DNA of 41,694 nucleotides from a virus. How positions within the stretch are numbered: position 1 is the first letter of the stretch; each line of letters starts with the position of its first letter. The translations under genes were made by a program, and so were the position numbers. The notes beneath the pieces were generated by a model, which saw only the letters and a program-made list of their open reading frames with translations, had not been told where the DNA came from and did not search any database. The stretch covers positions 1 to 41,694 of the IMG/VR virus record IMGVR_UViG_3300006805_000055, one strand, 5' to 3'. Shown in pieces: positions 22,729-33,105 of the stretch.

Positions 22729-24877
22729 ACTGTATATCTTTAGGTAAAATAGTTTTTCTAGGAAAAATTACACTAAAATCATACTTGTCAATTGGGTCAG
22801 GTACCGGTGTAGAACTAGGTAATCCAGTCCAAGCGGGCACGGCTAAATTCGTGTTCCAATTATAAGTAGAGCTTTTGTCTACATGATATCTGTCAACGGT
22901 AAAGTCAATCTCGTTTAATTTATGTGGCCACTGAGTGTCAATCAAATCCTTTACTAACGCTGCTTTACCAGGCTTAGTATAACAAATAACCCAAGCCTGA
23001 ACAAATCCTAAGGTATTGCTATTTGCTTGTTGCGTAGTCATCCATTTTGGCAATAGTCTACTATCAGTGTTTTGAGTTAATACACTAGTGACTTCATTGC
23101 GCATATTCTCTAAACTAGCTGGATACAAATATTTAACTTTACCGGGACTACTATTAGATAGCAAGCTAGTATTGACTGTAATGTTTGAATTGTTAATCGT
23201 ATATGCATTTAGACGCAAGTTAATATCTCTATCCCATTCAATTTCCCCACTAATACTAACTCCATCGAGATTAGTCAACTCATCTACGATTCTACAATAT
23301 ACCACTTCATATAATACATGCCCGTTGTTATCTGTTGCTATTGCCGTTTCTATCTGACCTAATGTTATTCTTCTCCAATAGTGATTCTGCTGAACGGCTG
23401 CAATATATTCAGGTAACGTACTTACTTTTACTCCGTAAGCGTGTACGATTTTAATATCAGTCGCTTTACCATAGTACAAGTCATCCGGTCTGTATATGTA
23501 TTCTTCTGGTATCAGAGAGTCATCTGTTAGTAGATTTTTAATTAGTTTTTTACCAGCAATGCTGGGAGCAGCCTTCAAGTAAATAGATTCGAAGGGAGTT
23601 GCGTAATATTGCTCAACTTGCAATGTAAATTCTTTCTGCTTTTTAAACACAGGATAATTAGGACTATATGCTTCTACTATAAAATTATACTTAGTTACTT
23701 CACCCTCAGCTAGTACTCTATCTAATGGTTGTTCGGCTACTTTGCCGATTATCTCACCGATCGAATCTAGTTCTAAATTGTGTGGCAGCTCACCTGATAT
23801 AATTCGATATTGTAATGGTAAGGTGGAGGTTGCTTTGATACTCAATGCATTAGAAGTACCATTTAAGATAGTGCCCAAATCACTAGTAGTTATCCAGGTA
23901 ATGTCTTCGGTAATCTCATTCGCTACAGTTAGGTAGAATATCTCATGGCTTGATACAATCGATGTAGCTCTCTTTTTAGCAATGCTTACATTTATTTCGT
24001 ATCGGCTTATACCTTTACCAGTCATGATAGGTATACCGGTTATCCAACCGGTGGTCGAATTACCTACTAGTCCAGGAGGCATGCCGCCGAATTGATACAC
24101 AATGTCGTTCTTATCAAAATCATTACCTAAGATTTTAAAAGAGAAGTATTCATTGGCTCGAATTGTAGGTATAGTTCTACCATCTAATAGATAGTAATCG
24201 TAATATGGATCTGCATTCAGAATAGGTTCACTCAATGGTTTCCTATTCAACATAACAGGTATTCTAATGTTGGGTGGCTGATTCGTTTGTTGATTACGAA
24301 CTGTAATAGAATACATCTTCAAATCATTACCTAAATTACTTTTGAGTTGTACTGAAAAGCTATAAGTCCTACTAGTAGGACTATTGTCGGGTAACTTAGG
24401 CATATCAGGATACCCCTTAATTACTCCGCTAGTAGATAAGTACAAGCCAGGAGGTAATGATCCTGAAGACACTTTCATTTCAATCAAATTGTTGGATATT
24501 TTGTTAGTGAATCGCAGCGCATAATTTACATAAACGCTATCAGTGATGCTTAAAATTTGCCCACTAGGAGTAGTTAGTTTCGGGCCGTTTGTTCCTGCTA
24601 CTACTATTGAAAACGTTCTATCTCTTATATTATTCATGTTATCCGTTGCACGTACAGTGAACATGGTAACAGTTTCAGTTGACACGTTATTAGGAGTGCC
24701 AGTTAATAGTCCATTTTGGTCAAGCACCGTACCGGGCGGTAATATACCGGATAGGAGTTTATAGAAAACTTGATTTGAAGGGAACAATGGCACTGCTTGC
24801 ATCTGTATAGATAACAATTCGCCTGCAGGATATGTACCTAAATTTCCTGCACTAGTCTTCCATTCCGGCTGTGCCAT
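22727..24877 (-). CDS. Tail structural protein with putative-Ig repeats, 716 aa
   Basis: The protein carries at least four units of the He_PIG/cadherin-like type, each with LP-x-G-x2-L-x3-G-x-I-x-G. They are at about residues 43-62 (LLSGILPPGTVLDQNGLLTG), 137-157, 265-285 and 355-375. The C-terminal third is alpha/beta with a VQAWVICYTKPGKAALVKDL segment. It follows the endolysin by one base, with AAGGAC as ribosome site. Such proteins are known virion components in T4-like marine phages; a role at the baseplate or tail surface is likely. Confidence 0.7.
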   Translation of the reverse strand: MAQPEWKTSAGNLGTYPAGELLSIQMQAVPLFPSNQVFYKLLSGILPPGTVLDQNGLLTGTPNNVSTETVTMFTVRATDNMNNIRDRTFSIVVAGTNGPKLTTPSGQILSITDSVYVNYALRFTNKISNNLIEMKVSSGSLPPGLYLSTSGVIKGYPDMPKLPDNSPTSRTYSFSVQLKSNLGNDLKMYSITVRNQQTNQPPNIRIPVMLNRKPLSEPILNADPYYDYYLLDGRTIPTIRANEYFSFKILGNDFDKNDIVYQFGGMPPGLVGNSTTGWITGIPIMTGKGISRYEINVSIAKKRATSIVSSHEIFYLTVANEITEDITWITTSDLGTILNGTSNALSIKATSTLPLQYRIISGELPHNLELDSIGEIIGKVAEQPLDRVLAEGEVTKYNFIVEAYSPNYPVFKKQKEFTLQVEQYYATPFESIYLKAAPSIAGKKLIKNLLTDDSLIPEEYIYRPDDLYYGKATDIKIVHAYGVKVSTLPEYIAAVQQNHYWRRITLGQIETAIATDNNGHVLYEVVYCRIVDELTNLDGVSISGEIEWDRDINLRLNAYTINNSNITVNTSLLSNSSPGKVKYLYPASLENMRNEVTSVLTQNTDSRLLPKWMTTQQANSNTLGFVQAWVICYTKPGKAALVKDLIDTQWPHKLNEIDFTVDRYHVDKSSTYNWNTNLAVPAWTGLPSSTPVPDPIDKYDFSVIFPRKTILPKDIQ

Positions 24878-24878
24878 A

Positions 24879-25502
24879 TTAATGTCCTTGCAACAAATCT
24901 AGTGCGATATGATAGTGGTGCTTTCTGTCTTCTAAACCAATAGTGCCACCATTAATGCGTTTAGTTAGTGTAACAAAATCATCACTGTCACAATATTGAT
25001 TCAAGTTATTATTGTCCCAGAACCAGCCTGCACTACTAACTGCACCAGCCGGAGTTTCCAAGTACGCAACTGTTTCTTCTATACTGATACCAAGATCGGC
25101 TGCAAATTTTGTATAGTTTGCACGACCAGTTAATTGAATCAACCCGCGCCCACAGAAACGATATCCATCACCACTTGCTTCGTCACCATTAGCCATACGA
25201 TTAGCATACACTTTGTTTGCAATCTTTTCAGGTTTGCGTTCGTACTCTTTTGCTAGAGCTTCATTAGGAAAGTATTTTTTAAATGTTCCCATCAAACCTT
25301 TTGCACTATAATTTAAGTTCTCTTTTACAAAATTAAAACCACCCGATTCATGTGCAACTTGGGCTAAGAACCCAGCAGCACGATGCATATTGTCATACAT
25401 ATCATAATACTCTGCAACTTCGTGCAAAGGTTCTGCGTATGTCTGTAATACGTTTAATTTTGTCTTTGGGCATAGAGCCTGTAAAATTCCTACTGTAATC
25501 AT
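24879..25502 (-). CDS. GH19-type endolysin, 207 aa
   Basis: The protein matches family 19 glycoside hydrolases (chitinase/lysozyme type). AHESGGFNF carries the probable general acid E52, and YANRMANGDEASGDGYRFCG carries the second carboxylate near E108, followed by the diagnostic GRGLIQLTGRANY. It would cut peptidoglycan. No signal peptide or membrane segment is seen, so it needs a holin; the GTA-type holin at 15383 is the candidate. It lies between the large fibre and the putative-Ig protein, in the late unit from 30715. Confidence 0.92.
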   Translation of the reverse strand: MITVGILQALCPKTKLNVLQTYAEPLHEVAEYYDMYDNMHRAAGFLAQVAHESGGFNFVKENLNYSAKGLMGTFKKYFPNEALAKEYERKPEKIANKVYANRMANGDEASGDGYRFCGRGLIQLTGRANYTKFAADLGISIEETVAYLETPAGAVSSAGWFWDNNNLNQYCDSDDFVTLTKRINGGTIGLEDRKHHYHIALDLLQGH

Positions 25503-25514
25503 TATATTTCCTTT

Positions 25515-28500
25515 TTATCCGTATACCGCTGTTAGCGAGTACCATTGTGTTGCTGAAGTTGCAACAAATGTCAATTTTGCACCTGCGCCTAAACTGAATG
25601 CAACGTTCAATGCAAGACCGTCGATCTTTCCAGTATCGTTAGGGTAGACTTTAATTGTAGCAGCGGTAGTGTTGATAATAATACAATTAACACCCGCCGC
25701 TGTAGCTGGCAATTTTATACCATCGCTTGTATTAGCAGTTGCGCCGCTAATAACGTTTACTGTTTTAGTTAATATGACAGCGGTTGCTTGGGTTGTGCCT
25801 GTCGCTGCAATACCAGTACCAATACTATGCAGTAAGAAACCGCTTGTTGTTATGTTAGTGCCACTAATAGTTGACCCACTGATAGCTCCACCACTAAATG
25901 CGCCTGACACACTTAATGAAGTTAATGTACCTACTGAAGTTATGGCTGTTTGCGCTGCACCAGATACTGTGCCAGCAGATGTTGCTGTAGCTACAGTACC
26001 ACTTACATTAGCACCTGATACTGCATATGCGGTCAATGCTGCTCCTACATTACCTACTACATTACCGCCGCCGACACTATATGCTTCTAATGCAGCGTTT
26101 ACGTTGCCGGAAACGTTACCACCAGCTATTGCATATGCTAATGTCGCATAAGCTGCTAAGTTTGCGCTAGTTGAATAATTAGAGTTGGCAGAGTAGTTAG
26201 CGTTTGCAACAGTACCTGTAATGTTCGCACCGGTAATATTCGTAAGTGATGAACCATTACCACTGAAGTTACCCAACAATGTAGTTGCAGTTAGATTGAG
26301 CACTGACACGTTACCAGTGAATACACCAGCAACAGCACCAATGTTACCTACGTTAGCATTACCAACGACTGATAGTACTCCGCTAGCAACTAAATTAGCT
26401 CCAGATACGTTACCGGACACAGTAACTACATTACCTGATAGTGTTTTTGCAGTAATGTTACCTACACTTGCATTTCCTGCGACTGTTAGTAACCCGTTAG
26501 TTACTAAGTTTCCACCAGTCACGTTACCAGTAGCAAACATAAGACCAGAAGATTTCAATACACCTGCTTCAACATTACCACTAATGAATACGTGAGGTGC
26601 ACCCAAGTTACCAGAGAAGTTAGCTTCTGTGGCGTCAAGTCTTCCGCCAAAGTTAGCTGCGCCCACTGTAGTAATAGTGCCGTCTGCCAGTACAACGTTG
26701 GCTACGTTAGCACTAGTACCGGTAAACGTGAACAGTGTGTTTGCAGTAATGTTCTTTACATTTAATGTACCTTCTGCGTTAATATTACCAGACGCAAAAA
26801 TATGAGTAACACTATTCAAACTACCTAAAATATCAGTATTTCCGCCAACCTTCAATCTACCATCAAACAATCCAGAGCCTGCACTCGTAATCAATGGGCG
26901 TACTGTCATAGTGGCCGAAGCAAATCCAATAGTACCTGTCGGAGCTGCAGGAACAACAAACGTCAACGTAGTAGCTGAAGGTACTGTTGCAACTAAGAAT
27001 ACACCATTTGGTGCGTTTGCGGTTGCAGTCGATAATGCAATTACAATTTCATTACCTATTGCTAATTTATGAGCAGCAGTAGTTGTCACGGTAACAGTAA
27101 CTGATGCGTAAGTAATGCTAGTTATTGCAATAGTTGATGCAGCCGGGAATGATAAATTACCTACGTTAGCTATGCCATTAACTTTCATCGCACCGGATAT
27201 GTTAGCATTACCAGTAGCTACAATCGTTACCATGCCAATGTTACCTACGTTAGCATTACCTGTTACGTTCAGATTACCGAGTGAAGATAAATTACCGTGA
27301 GTAGACGTACCGACCACTTTTAAGTTAGCACCAATATTTGCAGTAGCAGCGTTTAATGTTCCAGTAACATTACTATTCAGTGACGAGATTAATCCTGTGC
27401 TGGTAACGATATTGCCACCGGCGGTAATGTGTGTTACACTATCAATATTACCACTTAGGTTAGCACTAATCATTGTAACCAATGATCCAGTAAATGCTGC
27501 ATCACCGCTAGCTGAGAAGTTTGCAGTTGCTAATCCACCTGTGATACTAGAATTCAATGCTTGTAATAAACCAGAATTAGCATATAAGCTACCTGTAGTT
27601 GCTAAATTACCTGTATTAACTGTGCTCAAGTTAGCTACAACAGCCGACAATGTACCAGAAGCACTAATATTACCAGAAGCAACTAAGTGAGTTGTGCCCA
27701 CATTACCTACACTTGCATTTCCTGTTACACTAAGACCTCCACCAAATGCACCTGATCCCGAACTAGATAAAATAGGTTTGATAACGATAGTAGTTGTCGA
27801 TCCTACTCCAACAGTTCCCGATGGGGTGTTAGTTGGTGCAGTAGCAGCGATATATTCAAACTTAACAGTATCAATAATAGCACTGACAGTGTAAGTACCA
27901 TTAGGTGCATTACTAGTAGCAGTTGTGCTAGTAATTGTTACTTGCGCACCTACAACCCCCATACCGTGAGGATTGACTGTAGTAACACGAATGCGAGTGC
28001 CTACATATGCAATTGATGTGATGTTTCCGGTACCGACTAATGTTATAGTAGGTAGCACTAAGTGTGCCATGTTACCAGTTCCGGCTACATTCAATGCGCC
28101 CGGTGTTGCTAAGTTACCACCACTTAATGTGCTTGTTGCATTTAAGTTTTCAGCAGAAACATTTCCACTAGAAGTGATATTACCTGATGAGACTTCACTC
28201 AATGTTGCAGCAGCAGTGACATTAAAAGAAGTACCACTAAAGCTAGCATTACCAGTTGCGTTAAGATGTAATGACGACAAAGTACCGGTGATGTTAGAAT
28301 TCAATGCTCGTATTAAACCGGCATTAGCATACAAGTTACCAGTGGTTGCTAGATTACCCGTGTTGATTGTGTTAGCGTTTGCAATGTTAGCAAACATTGT
28401 GCCTTCACTCGCATACAAGTTACCTGATGCAGTAACGTGCATTGTACCAATATTACCTGTTGTCGCATTTCCAGTAACACTCAATTCGCCACTAGCTGAT

Positions 28501-30692
28501 AAATTAGCACCAGAAACATTACCGGTAGCACTAAATGTAGTACCTGATAAAGTAGTCGCAGAGACATTGCCAACCGTAGCATTTCCAGTAACTGACAAGG
28601 TGCCAGATGTCGCTAAATTGCCACTAGTGATTGTGCTAGTAATTTTTAAGTTATTAGCATTGATAGTAGCTGCATTTGCATTAATATTTCCAGTTGCAGT
28701 AATAGTTCCCGCTGTTACTAAGCTACCTACGTTAGCAACACCAGCTATGTTAGCATTAGCACTAGCTCTAATTGTAGCAACGTTAGCACTTCCGGTAGTT
28801 ACGAAATTGCCACCAATAGTAATATTTGTACTAGCGTTACCGGTGATGTTACCCGTTGCAACAATTATGCCTGTACTTAGATTTCCTGAAGTAGCATTAC
28901 CCGTTACACGTAAGATGCCACCAGTAGTAATGTTTGCACCGGAGATGTTTCCAGTTGACACTAATGTTAGTGTAGTGAGCGTGTTTACGGTTATTGTATT
29001 ACTAGTAACATTGCCTGCAGCGTCAATGTCTCCCGCAGTTGATAAGTTACCTACATCAGCAGTACCAACGACACTTAATATTCCACTTGCAACTAAATTA
29101 GCTCCAGATACATTACCGGACACAGTAACTACATTACCATTAATAGAGTTTACTGCGGTAATATTACCAATGCTTGCGTTACCTGCAACAGACAACAAAC
29201 CATTAGTAGTTATATTTCCACCAGTAACAGTACCAGTAGCAGATACTACTCCAGCAGTTGTTAAGTTTCCACCAGCTACGTTACCGGTAGCGACCATAAT
29301 ACCAGTTGATGTTAAGTTACCGCTTGATACGTTACCAGTGATAGATAATAGACTAGTTGACCTGTTATATGCCAATCCTGAATGTGTGTTAGCGTTTCCG
29401 CCGTCGTTGAAAACAACATATGTGTTAGATCCAGGGATGCCAATATTACCAGTGATATTGCCTGAGATGTTACCAGACACATTACCTGATAGATTTCCAG
29501 ATACGTTACCGGTCATTGTTCCAGACAAGTTACCAGAGATATTGCCAGTTACATTTCCAGAGACATTACCTGTAATTGTAGTAGCACTAAAGATACCAAC
29601 TATCATATTAGCAGCAGTCAAATTACCGGTCAGTGAAATATTTCCACCAGTCATATTACCAGTGACAGCTAATCCAGCTAAAATACCAACTGATCTAATA
29701 TTAGGTTGACTGCTAGATACTAATGCACCAGTAATAGTAGTAGCATTGATGTTACCAATGTTAGCATTACCAGTAACGTTAAGTAATAATAGATTACCTA
29801 GACTAGTGATGTTAGGTTGTGAGCTAGCAGTGACAGTGACTGAGTTTGCAGCAGTTCCAACTAAGTTACCAGTCACAGTTCCAACTAAGTTACCAGTTAC
29901 GTTACCAGTTATACTTGGTGCACTTAAATTACCAGAAACTTGTAGGGCAGATAGTGTACCGACCGATGTAATGTTAGGCTGTGCGTTAGCTGACACTGTT
30001 GCTGAATTGGCAGCAGGTCCTAAGAAGGTACCGACGAAATAGTTAGCACTGACAGTATTACCACCGTCAACATTTCGTGCAGTAACATTACCAGCGACAG
30101 TAAAAGCACCAGTCAATGATAGTGTTGTACCAGTATAAGTTAAGTTTGTTGCTGCACCCAAGTTACCCCTGTTGTTAAAGATAAGTTGTGTGTTGGCGCC
30201 CGGACTAACAAAGGTTCCAGACAAGTTACCTGATATATTACCGATAAATGCAGCGGCAGTTATGTTACCTGTTACTGTCAAACTAGACAATGTACCAATT
30301 GTAGTAATGTTTGGTTGAGCACCAGTCTTTAATGTTCCTATAATATTCGTTGCAGAAACATTAGATACAGATATGTCTGTGCCTAAACCGATCACAAACG
30401 GAGTATTATAACTATTGATAGTTGCTGATGTTCCAGTTGCTGCCCCCACTCCGACTAATAGCCCCGAAGTAGTTTGAATGGTTACATTCGATATGTTAGC
30501 AGTCAGAATTACATTACCAGTAGTTCTATTTTGCGCAAGCCCTACACCAGCTGTTACAGTTTGTACACCTGTGTTAAGAGTCGCTGAGTATAAGTCAGTG
30601 AAGTTATTTTGTACCTTACCAAAGGCATCTCTAATACCGTCAGCTGCCGGGTCGTTGGGGAATGCCCCAAAATCAATAATTTGTTGTGTCAT
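25515..30692 (-). CDS. Very large repetitive tail fibre, 1725 aa
   Basis: The longest gene of the window encodes a fibre with an N-terminal attachment domain (FPNDPAADGIRDAFGKVQNN) and a long shaft of 10-25-residue repeats in which T-G-N and S-G-N-[IV]-[ST] recur (for example VTGNASVGNI, SGNLSGNVSG). Two related inserted beta domains with A-P-N-G are at about 27770-28040 and 26890-27140. The C-terminus is Gly/Ala-rich. It probably trimerises as a beta-helical receptor fibre. The low-complexity code leaves long antisense frames open by chance. The late element at 30715 and an AAGGTG ribosome site precede it. Confidence 0.85.
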   Translation of the reverse strand: MTQQIIDFGAFPNDPAADGIRDAFGKVQNNFTDLYSATLNTGVQTVTAGVGLAQNRTTGNVILTANISNVTIQTTSGLLVGVGAATGTSATINSYNTPFVIGLGTDISVSNVSATNIIGTLKTGAQPNITTIGTLSSLTVTGNITAAAFIGNISGNLSGTFVSPGANTQLIFNNRGNLGAATNLTYTGTTLSLTGAFTVAGNVTARNVDGGNTVSANYFVGTFLGPAANSATVSANAQPNITSVGTLSALQVSGNLSAPSITGNVTGNLVGTVTGNLVGTAANSVTVTASSQPNITSLGNLLLLNVTGNANIGNINATTITGALVSSSQPNIRSVGILAGLAVTGNMTGGNISLTGNLTAANMIVGIFSATTITGNVSGNVTGNISGNLSGTMTGNVSGNLSGNVSGNISGNITGNIGIPGSNTYVVFNDGGNANTHSGLAYNRSTSLLSITGNVSSGNLTSTGIMVATGNVAGGNLTTAGVVSATGTVTGGNITTNGLLSVAGNASIGNITAVNSINGNVVTVSGNVSGANLVASGILSVVGTADVGNLSTAGDIDAAGNVTSNTITVNTLTTLTLVSTGNISGANITTGGILRVTGNATSGNLSTGIIVATGNITGNASTNITIGGNFVTTGSANVATIRASANANIAGVANVGSLVTAGTITATGNINANAATINANNLKITSTITSGNLATSGTLSVTGNATVGNVSATTLSGTTFSATGNVSGANLSASGELSVTGNATTGNIGTMHVTASGNLYASEGTMFANIANANTINTGNLATTGNLYANAGLIRALNSNITGTLSSLHLNATGNASFSGTSFNVTAAATLSEVSSGNITSSGNVSAENLNATSTLSGGNLATPGALNVAGTGNMAHLVLPTITLVGTGNITSIAYVGTRIRVTTVNPHGMGVVGAQVTITSTTATSNAPNGTYTVSAIIDTVKFEYIAATAPTNTPSGTVGVGSTTTIVIKPILSSSGSGAFGGGLSVTGNASVGNVGTTHLVASGNISASGTLSAVVANLSTVNTGNLATTGSLYANSGLLQALNSSITGGLATANFSASGDAAFTGSLVTMISANLSGNIDSVTHITAGGNIVTSTGLISSLNSNVTGTLNAATANIGANLKVVGTSTHGNLSSLGNLNVTGNANVGNIGMVTIVATGNANISGAMKVNGIANVGNLSFPAASTIAITSITYASVTVTVTTTAAHKLAIGNEIVIALSTATANAPNGVFLVATVPSATTLTFVVPAAPTGTIGFASATMTVRPLITSAGSGLFDGRLKVGGNTDILGSLNSVTHIFASGNINAEGTLNVKNITANTLFTFTGTSANVANVVLADGTITTVGAANFGGRLDATEANFSGNLGAPHVFISGNVEAGVLKSSGLMFATGNVTGGNLVTNGLLTVAGNASVGNITAKTLSGNVVTVSGNVSGANLVASGVLSVVGNANVGNIGAVAGVFTGNVSVLNLTATTLLGNFSGNGSSLTNITGANITGTVANANYSANSNYSTSANLAAYATLAYAIAGGNVSGNVNAALEAYSVGGGNVVGNVGAALTAYAVSGANVSGTVATATSAGTVSGAAQTAITSVGTLTSLSVSGAFSGGAISGSTISGTNITTSGFLLHSIGTGIAATGTTQATAVILTKTVNVISGATANTSDGIKLPATAAGVNCIIINTTAATIKVYPNDTGKIDGLALNVAFSLGAGAKLTFVATSATQWYSLTAVYG

Positions 30693-30714
30693 GTTCTAAT
30701 TACACCTTGTTTAG

Positions 30715-30722
30715 TATTTATC
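30715..30722 (-). promoter_or_regulatory. T4-type late promoter element GATAAATA
   Basis: It lies 22 bases upstream of the fibre ATG, directly after the terminator at 30744-30773. Confidence 0.8.
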
Positions 30723-30743
30723 GTTTTCAGATAAACACTTGCC

Positions 30744-30773
30744 CAAAAAAATAGCCCAGCGAACCGGGCTATT
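30744..30773 (-). terminator. Intrinsic terminator after the 771-aa gene
   Basis: A 10-bp stem (AATAGCCCGG with CTGGGCTATT, one G-T pair) capped by a TTCG tetraloop is followed by a run of seven Ts on the minus strand. Confidence 0.92.
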
Positions 30774-30789
30774 AAAAATACGGATTTTA

Positions 30790-33105
30790 TTATTTTATTC
30801 CGCTTAACTTTTTCCAGTCTACTAGCAAGTTGCTAGAATCCTTTAACAACTTAGTTTCAAATGTAACTTTAGTTGGATTACCGACTGCTTGGCTATGTTT
30901 TTCACGGTGCAAATCATTACCTTGACCTAGCATATGCTTCAAGTGAGCCATTTGTTCGTTACCTGCATCATTTGCATATTCTTCTACTTGTTCTTTACCA
31001 TCAGTTGAACAAACGCAACGTGCTTCAAACATACCGCATTCGTTACATGAACCACCTTCTTCGTGCATGTGTTCTTCTTCGCCCATCTGAGGTACTTGAC
31101 CTTGTTCTTTAACTGGGTACTCTTGTCCACCGACTTTGATTTTCTGACCTGCGTCAGGGATGTTATCAGACTTAGCTTTAGCAACTGCACCACCAAAAGC
31201 ATTGCCTTCGTCAGTAGTTTCTTCTTCGCCTTCGCCTTGACCATCTGCAACACCGTCTTCTTCTTCGTAGTCAGGGGTCAATGTTCCTTCTGGACCATCT
31301 TGACCATGTTCTTCTTGCTCGCCACCTTGATCAGCAAAACCACCAGTAGGCGGAGCACTTTGGATTCCAGACATTTTCTTAATCAATGCCATCATATCAT
31401 CACCGTCGCCGACTACTGAAGGACTTGCTTGAGGATCATTACCACTGCCACCTTCATCGCCGCTCATTGGTGCACCGTATGCACTAGTTGCTTGCTCGCC
31501 CCCGCCACCAAAGATACCTAAACCAGCTTGTTTTACTAGAGCCATTAGTTCTGCTGCGTCAGAATCAGTAGCATTGATGCTAACTGAATCAGGTGTACCT
31601 TGTTGACCTTGGCTACTTGTTACAGTGAAACCCTCAGACAATAATGAATTTAATTCTTTTTCCCAGCTCTCTAGTTGTACGTCTTTCATATCTTTGCTTT
31701 CAAATGTTTTCTTTGGTGCGACTAAGTTTCTAAGGAAACTACCTGCTTTTGCCCCAGCGTCAATAGCTCGGTCAGTTGTTGCTTGAATTGGATCTACTTT
31801 CCATGATGTTGGCTTAGGATTAGCATCAACCATGTTGAATCTTGATGGCTTGCTGTCCATGCCGTGAGTAGTGAAGTCTTCTTTAGAACCTTCATCGGTA
31901 ATTGCATTACCTGCTAAACCGCCACCGATAGCTCCTAGTGGGCCGCCTAACGCACCACCTAATACTGCGCCGCCAATGCCACCGCCTAAACCTTCATCAG
32001 CCATTTTCTTTTTTGAATGACCATGAATTTTTAGAAATGCTTCTAACTTATCACTGCAATGTCCAGTCTTAGTATATGTGTCAATATCTTTTTGCAATTC
32101 TGACATCATATCATTCACGTCAGTACCAGCTTCTTGCATCATTTCAGTGAAACTTAAACTTTCTTTAACTTTCTTCTTAGCTAATGCTTTGAAATCTGCA
32201 CCAGTCAATTTACCTTTTGGTGGAGCAACATCTAATTTTTCTTGCTTACCTGGTAAATCTTTTGCTTCAGATACTGCTTCTTGATCTTGTACTTTACCAA
32301 ACTTACCTTTAGCACGAATAGCAAATGCTAGTTCTTTCATGTTGCTGTATGGCTTGCTGCCTTCTTGATGAGGGCCAGTAGACTTCAAGTGATTGTAAGC
32401 CTTAAGCAATTCGCTCTTGCTCTTACCAGCATACTTACCTTTTTCAGATGCAGGGGTATCCATTTTGGTATCCCACTTTTCATTCATCTGTTGACCTTGC
32501 TCGTCATCACCCGCTAAGTTCAACGTACCTTTTTCGGCTGCTTGTTTGATTGTGTTAGCAGTTGCTGCATCAGCAGTACCAATTGGTTTGTTGTCAGCAC
32601 CCATGATTTGTGATGCACCGGGCATTGGCTTGATAGTGATTCCACCTTCTTCAGACACAGGCTTCTTATCAGCTAAACCAGCACGTGCTTCAGCTTTAGT
32701 CATCTTGTAAGTAGCTTGAAATTCCTGGTCAGTCAATTCACGCAAATCCATCTGAAGTTGTTTTACACGACCCTCAGCTAGCATATCAACTCCGGCACTT
32801 TCAATCCAGTCTTTTAAGCTGTGCTTGATTGTTTTCTTTTTATCCCACTTAGGTAACTTAACATCTTTACCACTGGCGCCAAATGCAGACCAATCAGGTT
32901 TGCTATCAGCTGGGCCTGCTTTTGGAGGACGACCTTTACCACGCTTAACAGCAGGTGGTGCTTGCTTAACCGGGTTACCATCAGCATCTTCGTCGTCTTT
33001 ACGACCATAGCCACCTGGATCAGCAGTGTGAATCTTTCCTGTCGGAGTCTCTTTAGTAGCCTCGGAAAGAGTGTTCATTGATTGGAGTAGTTTTCTGAAA
33101 TCCAT
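30790..33105 (-). CDS. Large low-complexity putative internal or structural protein, 771 aa
   Basis: The protein starts MDFRKLLQSMNTLSE followed by A, with L-S-E as a gp21-type site at residue 15; many further L-x-E sites follow (for example LLSE, LTE). It is largely disordered and acidic, with Lys-rich modules and a glycine zipper (GGAVLGGALGGPLGAIGGG, about residue 385) that could insert in membranes. A C-terminal Cys cluster (CNECGMFEARCVC) may bind metal. It overlaps the small upstream gene (TAATG) and its transcript ends at the terminator 30744-30773. It may be a head-internal or ejected protein; a scaffold-like role is the alternative. Confidence 0.6.
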   Translation of the reverse strand: MDFRKLLQSMNTLSEATKETPTGKIHTADPGGYGRKDDEDADGNPVKQAPPAVKRGKGRPPKAGPADSKPDWSAFGASGKDVKLPKWDKKKTIKHSLKDWIESAGVDMLAEGRVKQLQMDLRELTDQEFQATYKMTKAEARAGLADKKPVSEEGGITIKPMPGASQIMGADNKPIGTADAATANTIKQAAEKGTLNLAGDDEQGQQMNEKWDTKMDTPASEKGKYAGKSKSELLKAYNHLKSTGPHQEGSKPYSNMKELAFAIRAKGKFGKVQDQEAVSEAKDLPGKQEKLDVAPPKGKLTGADFKALAKKKVKESLSFTEMMQEAGTDVNDMMSELQKDIDTYTKTGHCSDKLEAFLKIHGHSKKKMADEGLGGGIGGAVLGGALGGPLGAIGGGLAGNAITDEGSKEDFTTHGMDSKPSRFNMVDANPKPTSWKVDPIQATTDRAIDAGAKAGSFLRNLVAPKKTFESKDMKDVQLESWEKELNSLLSEGFTVTSSQGQQGTPDSVSINATDSDAAELMALVKQAGLGIFGGGGEQATSAYGAPMSGDEGGSGNDPQASPSVVGDGDDMMALIKKMSGIQSAPPTGGFADQGGEQEEHGQDGPEGTLTPDYEEEDGVADGQGEGEEETTDEGNAFGGAVAKAKSDNIPDAGQKIKVGGQEYPVKEQGQVPQMGEEEHMHEEGGSCNECGMFEARCVCSTDGKEQVEEYANDAGNEQMAHLKHMLGQGNDLHREKHSQAVGNPTKVTFETKLLKDSSNLLVDWKKLSGIK

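Noticed and set aside
29440-29560. Regularly spaced short repeats that could suggest a CRISPR-like or tandem DNA array
   Set aside because: The repeats stay in frame with the fibre gene, vary in spacing and sequence, and encode S-G-N/T-G-N shaft units.
27973-29709. Long open frame of 578 codons on the plus strand
   Set aside because: It is the exact antisense of the repeat fibre. The repetitive codon use of that gene (Gly/Asn/Thr/Val) leaves the opposite strand free of stops. It has no ribosome site and the protein is low-complexity Leu/Pro/Val.
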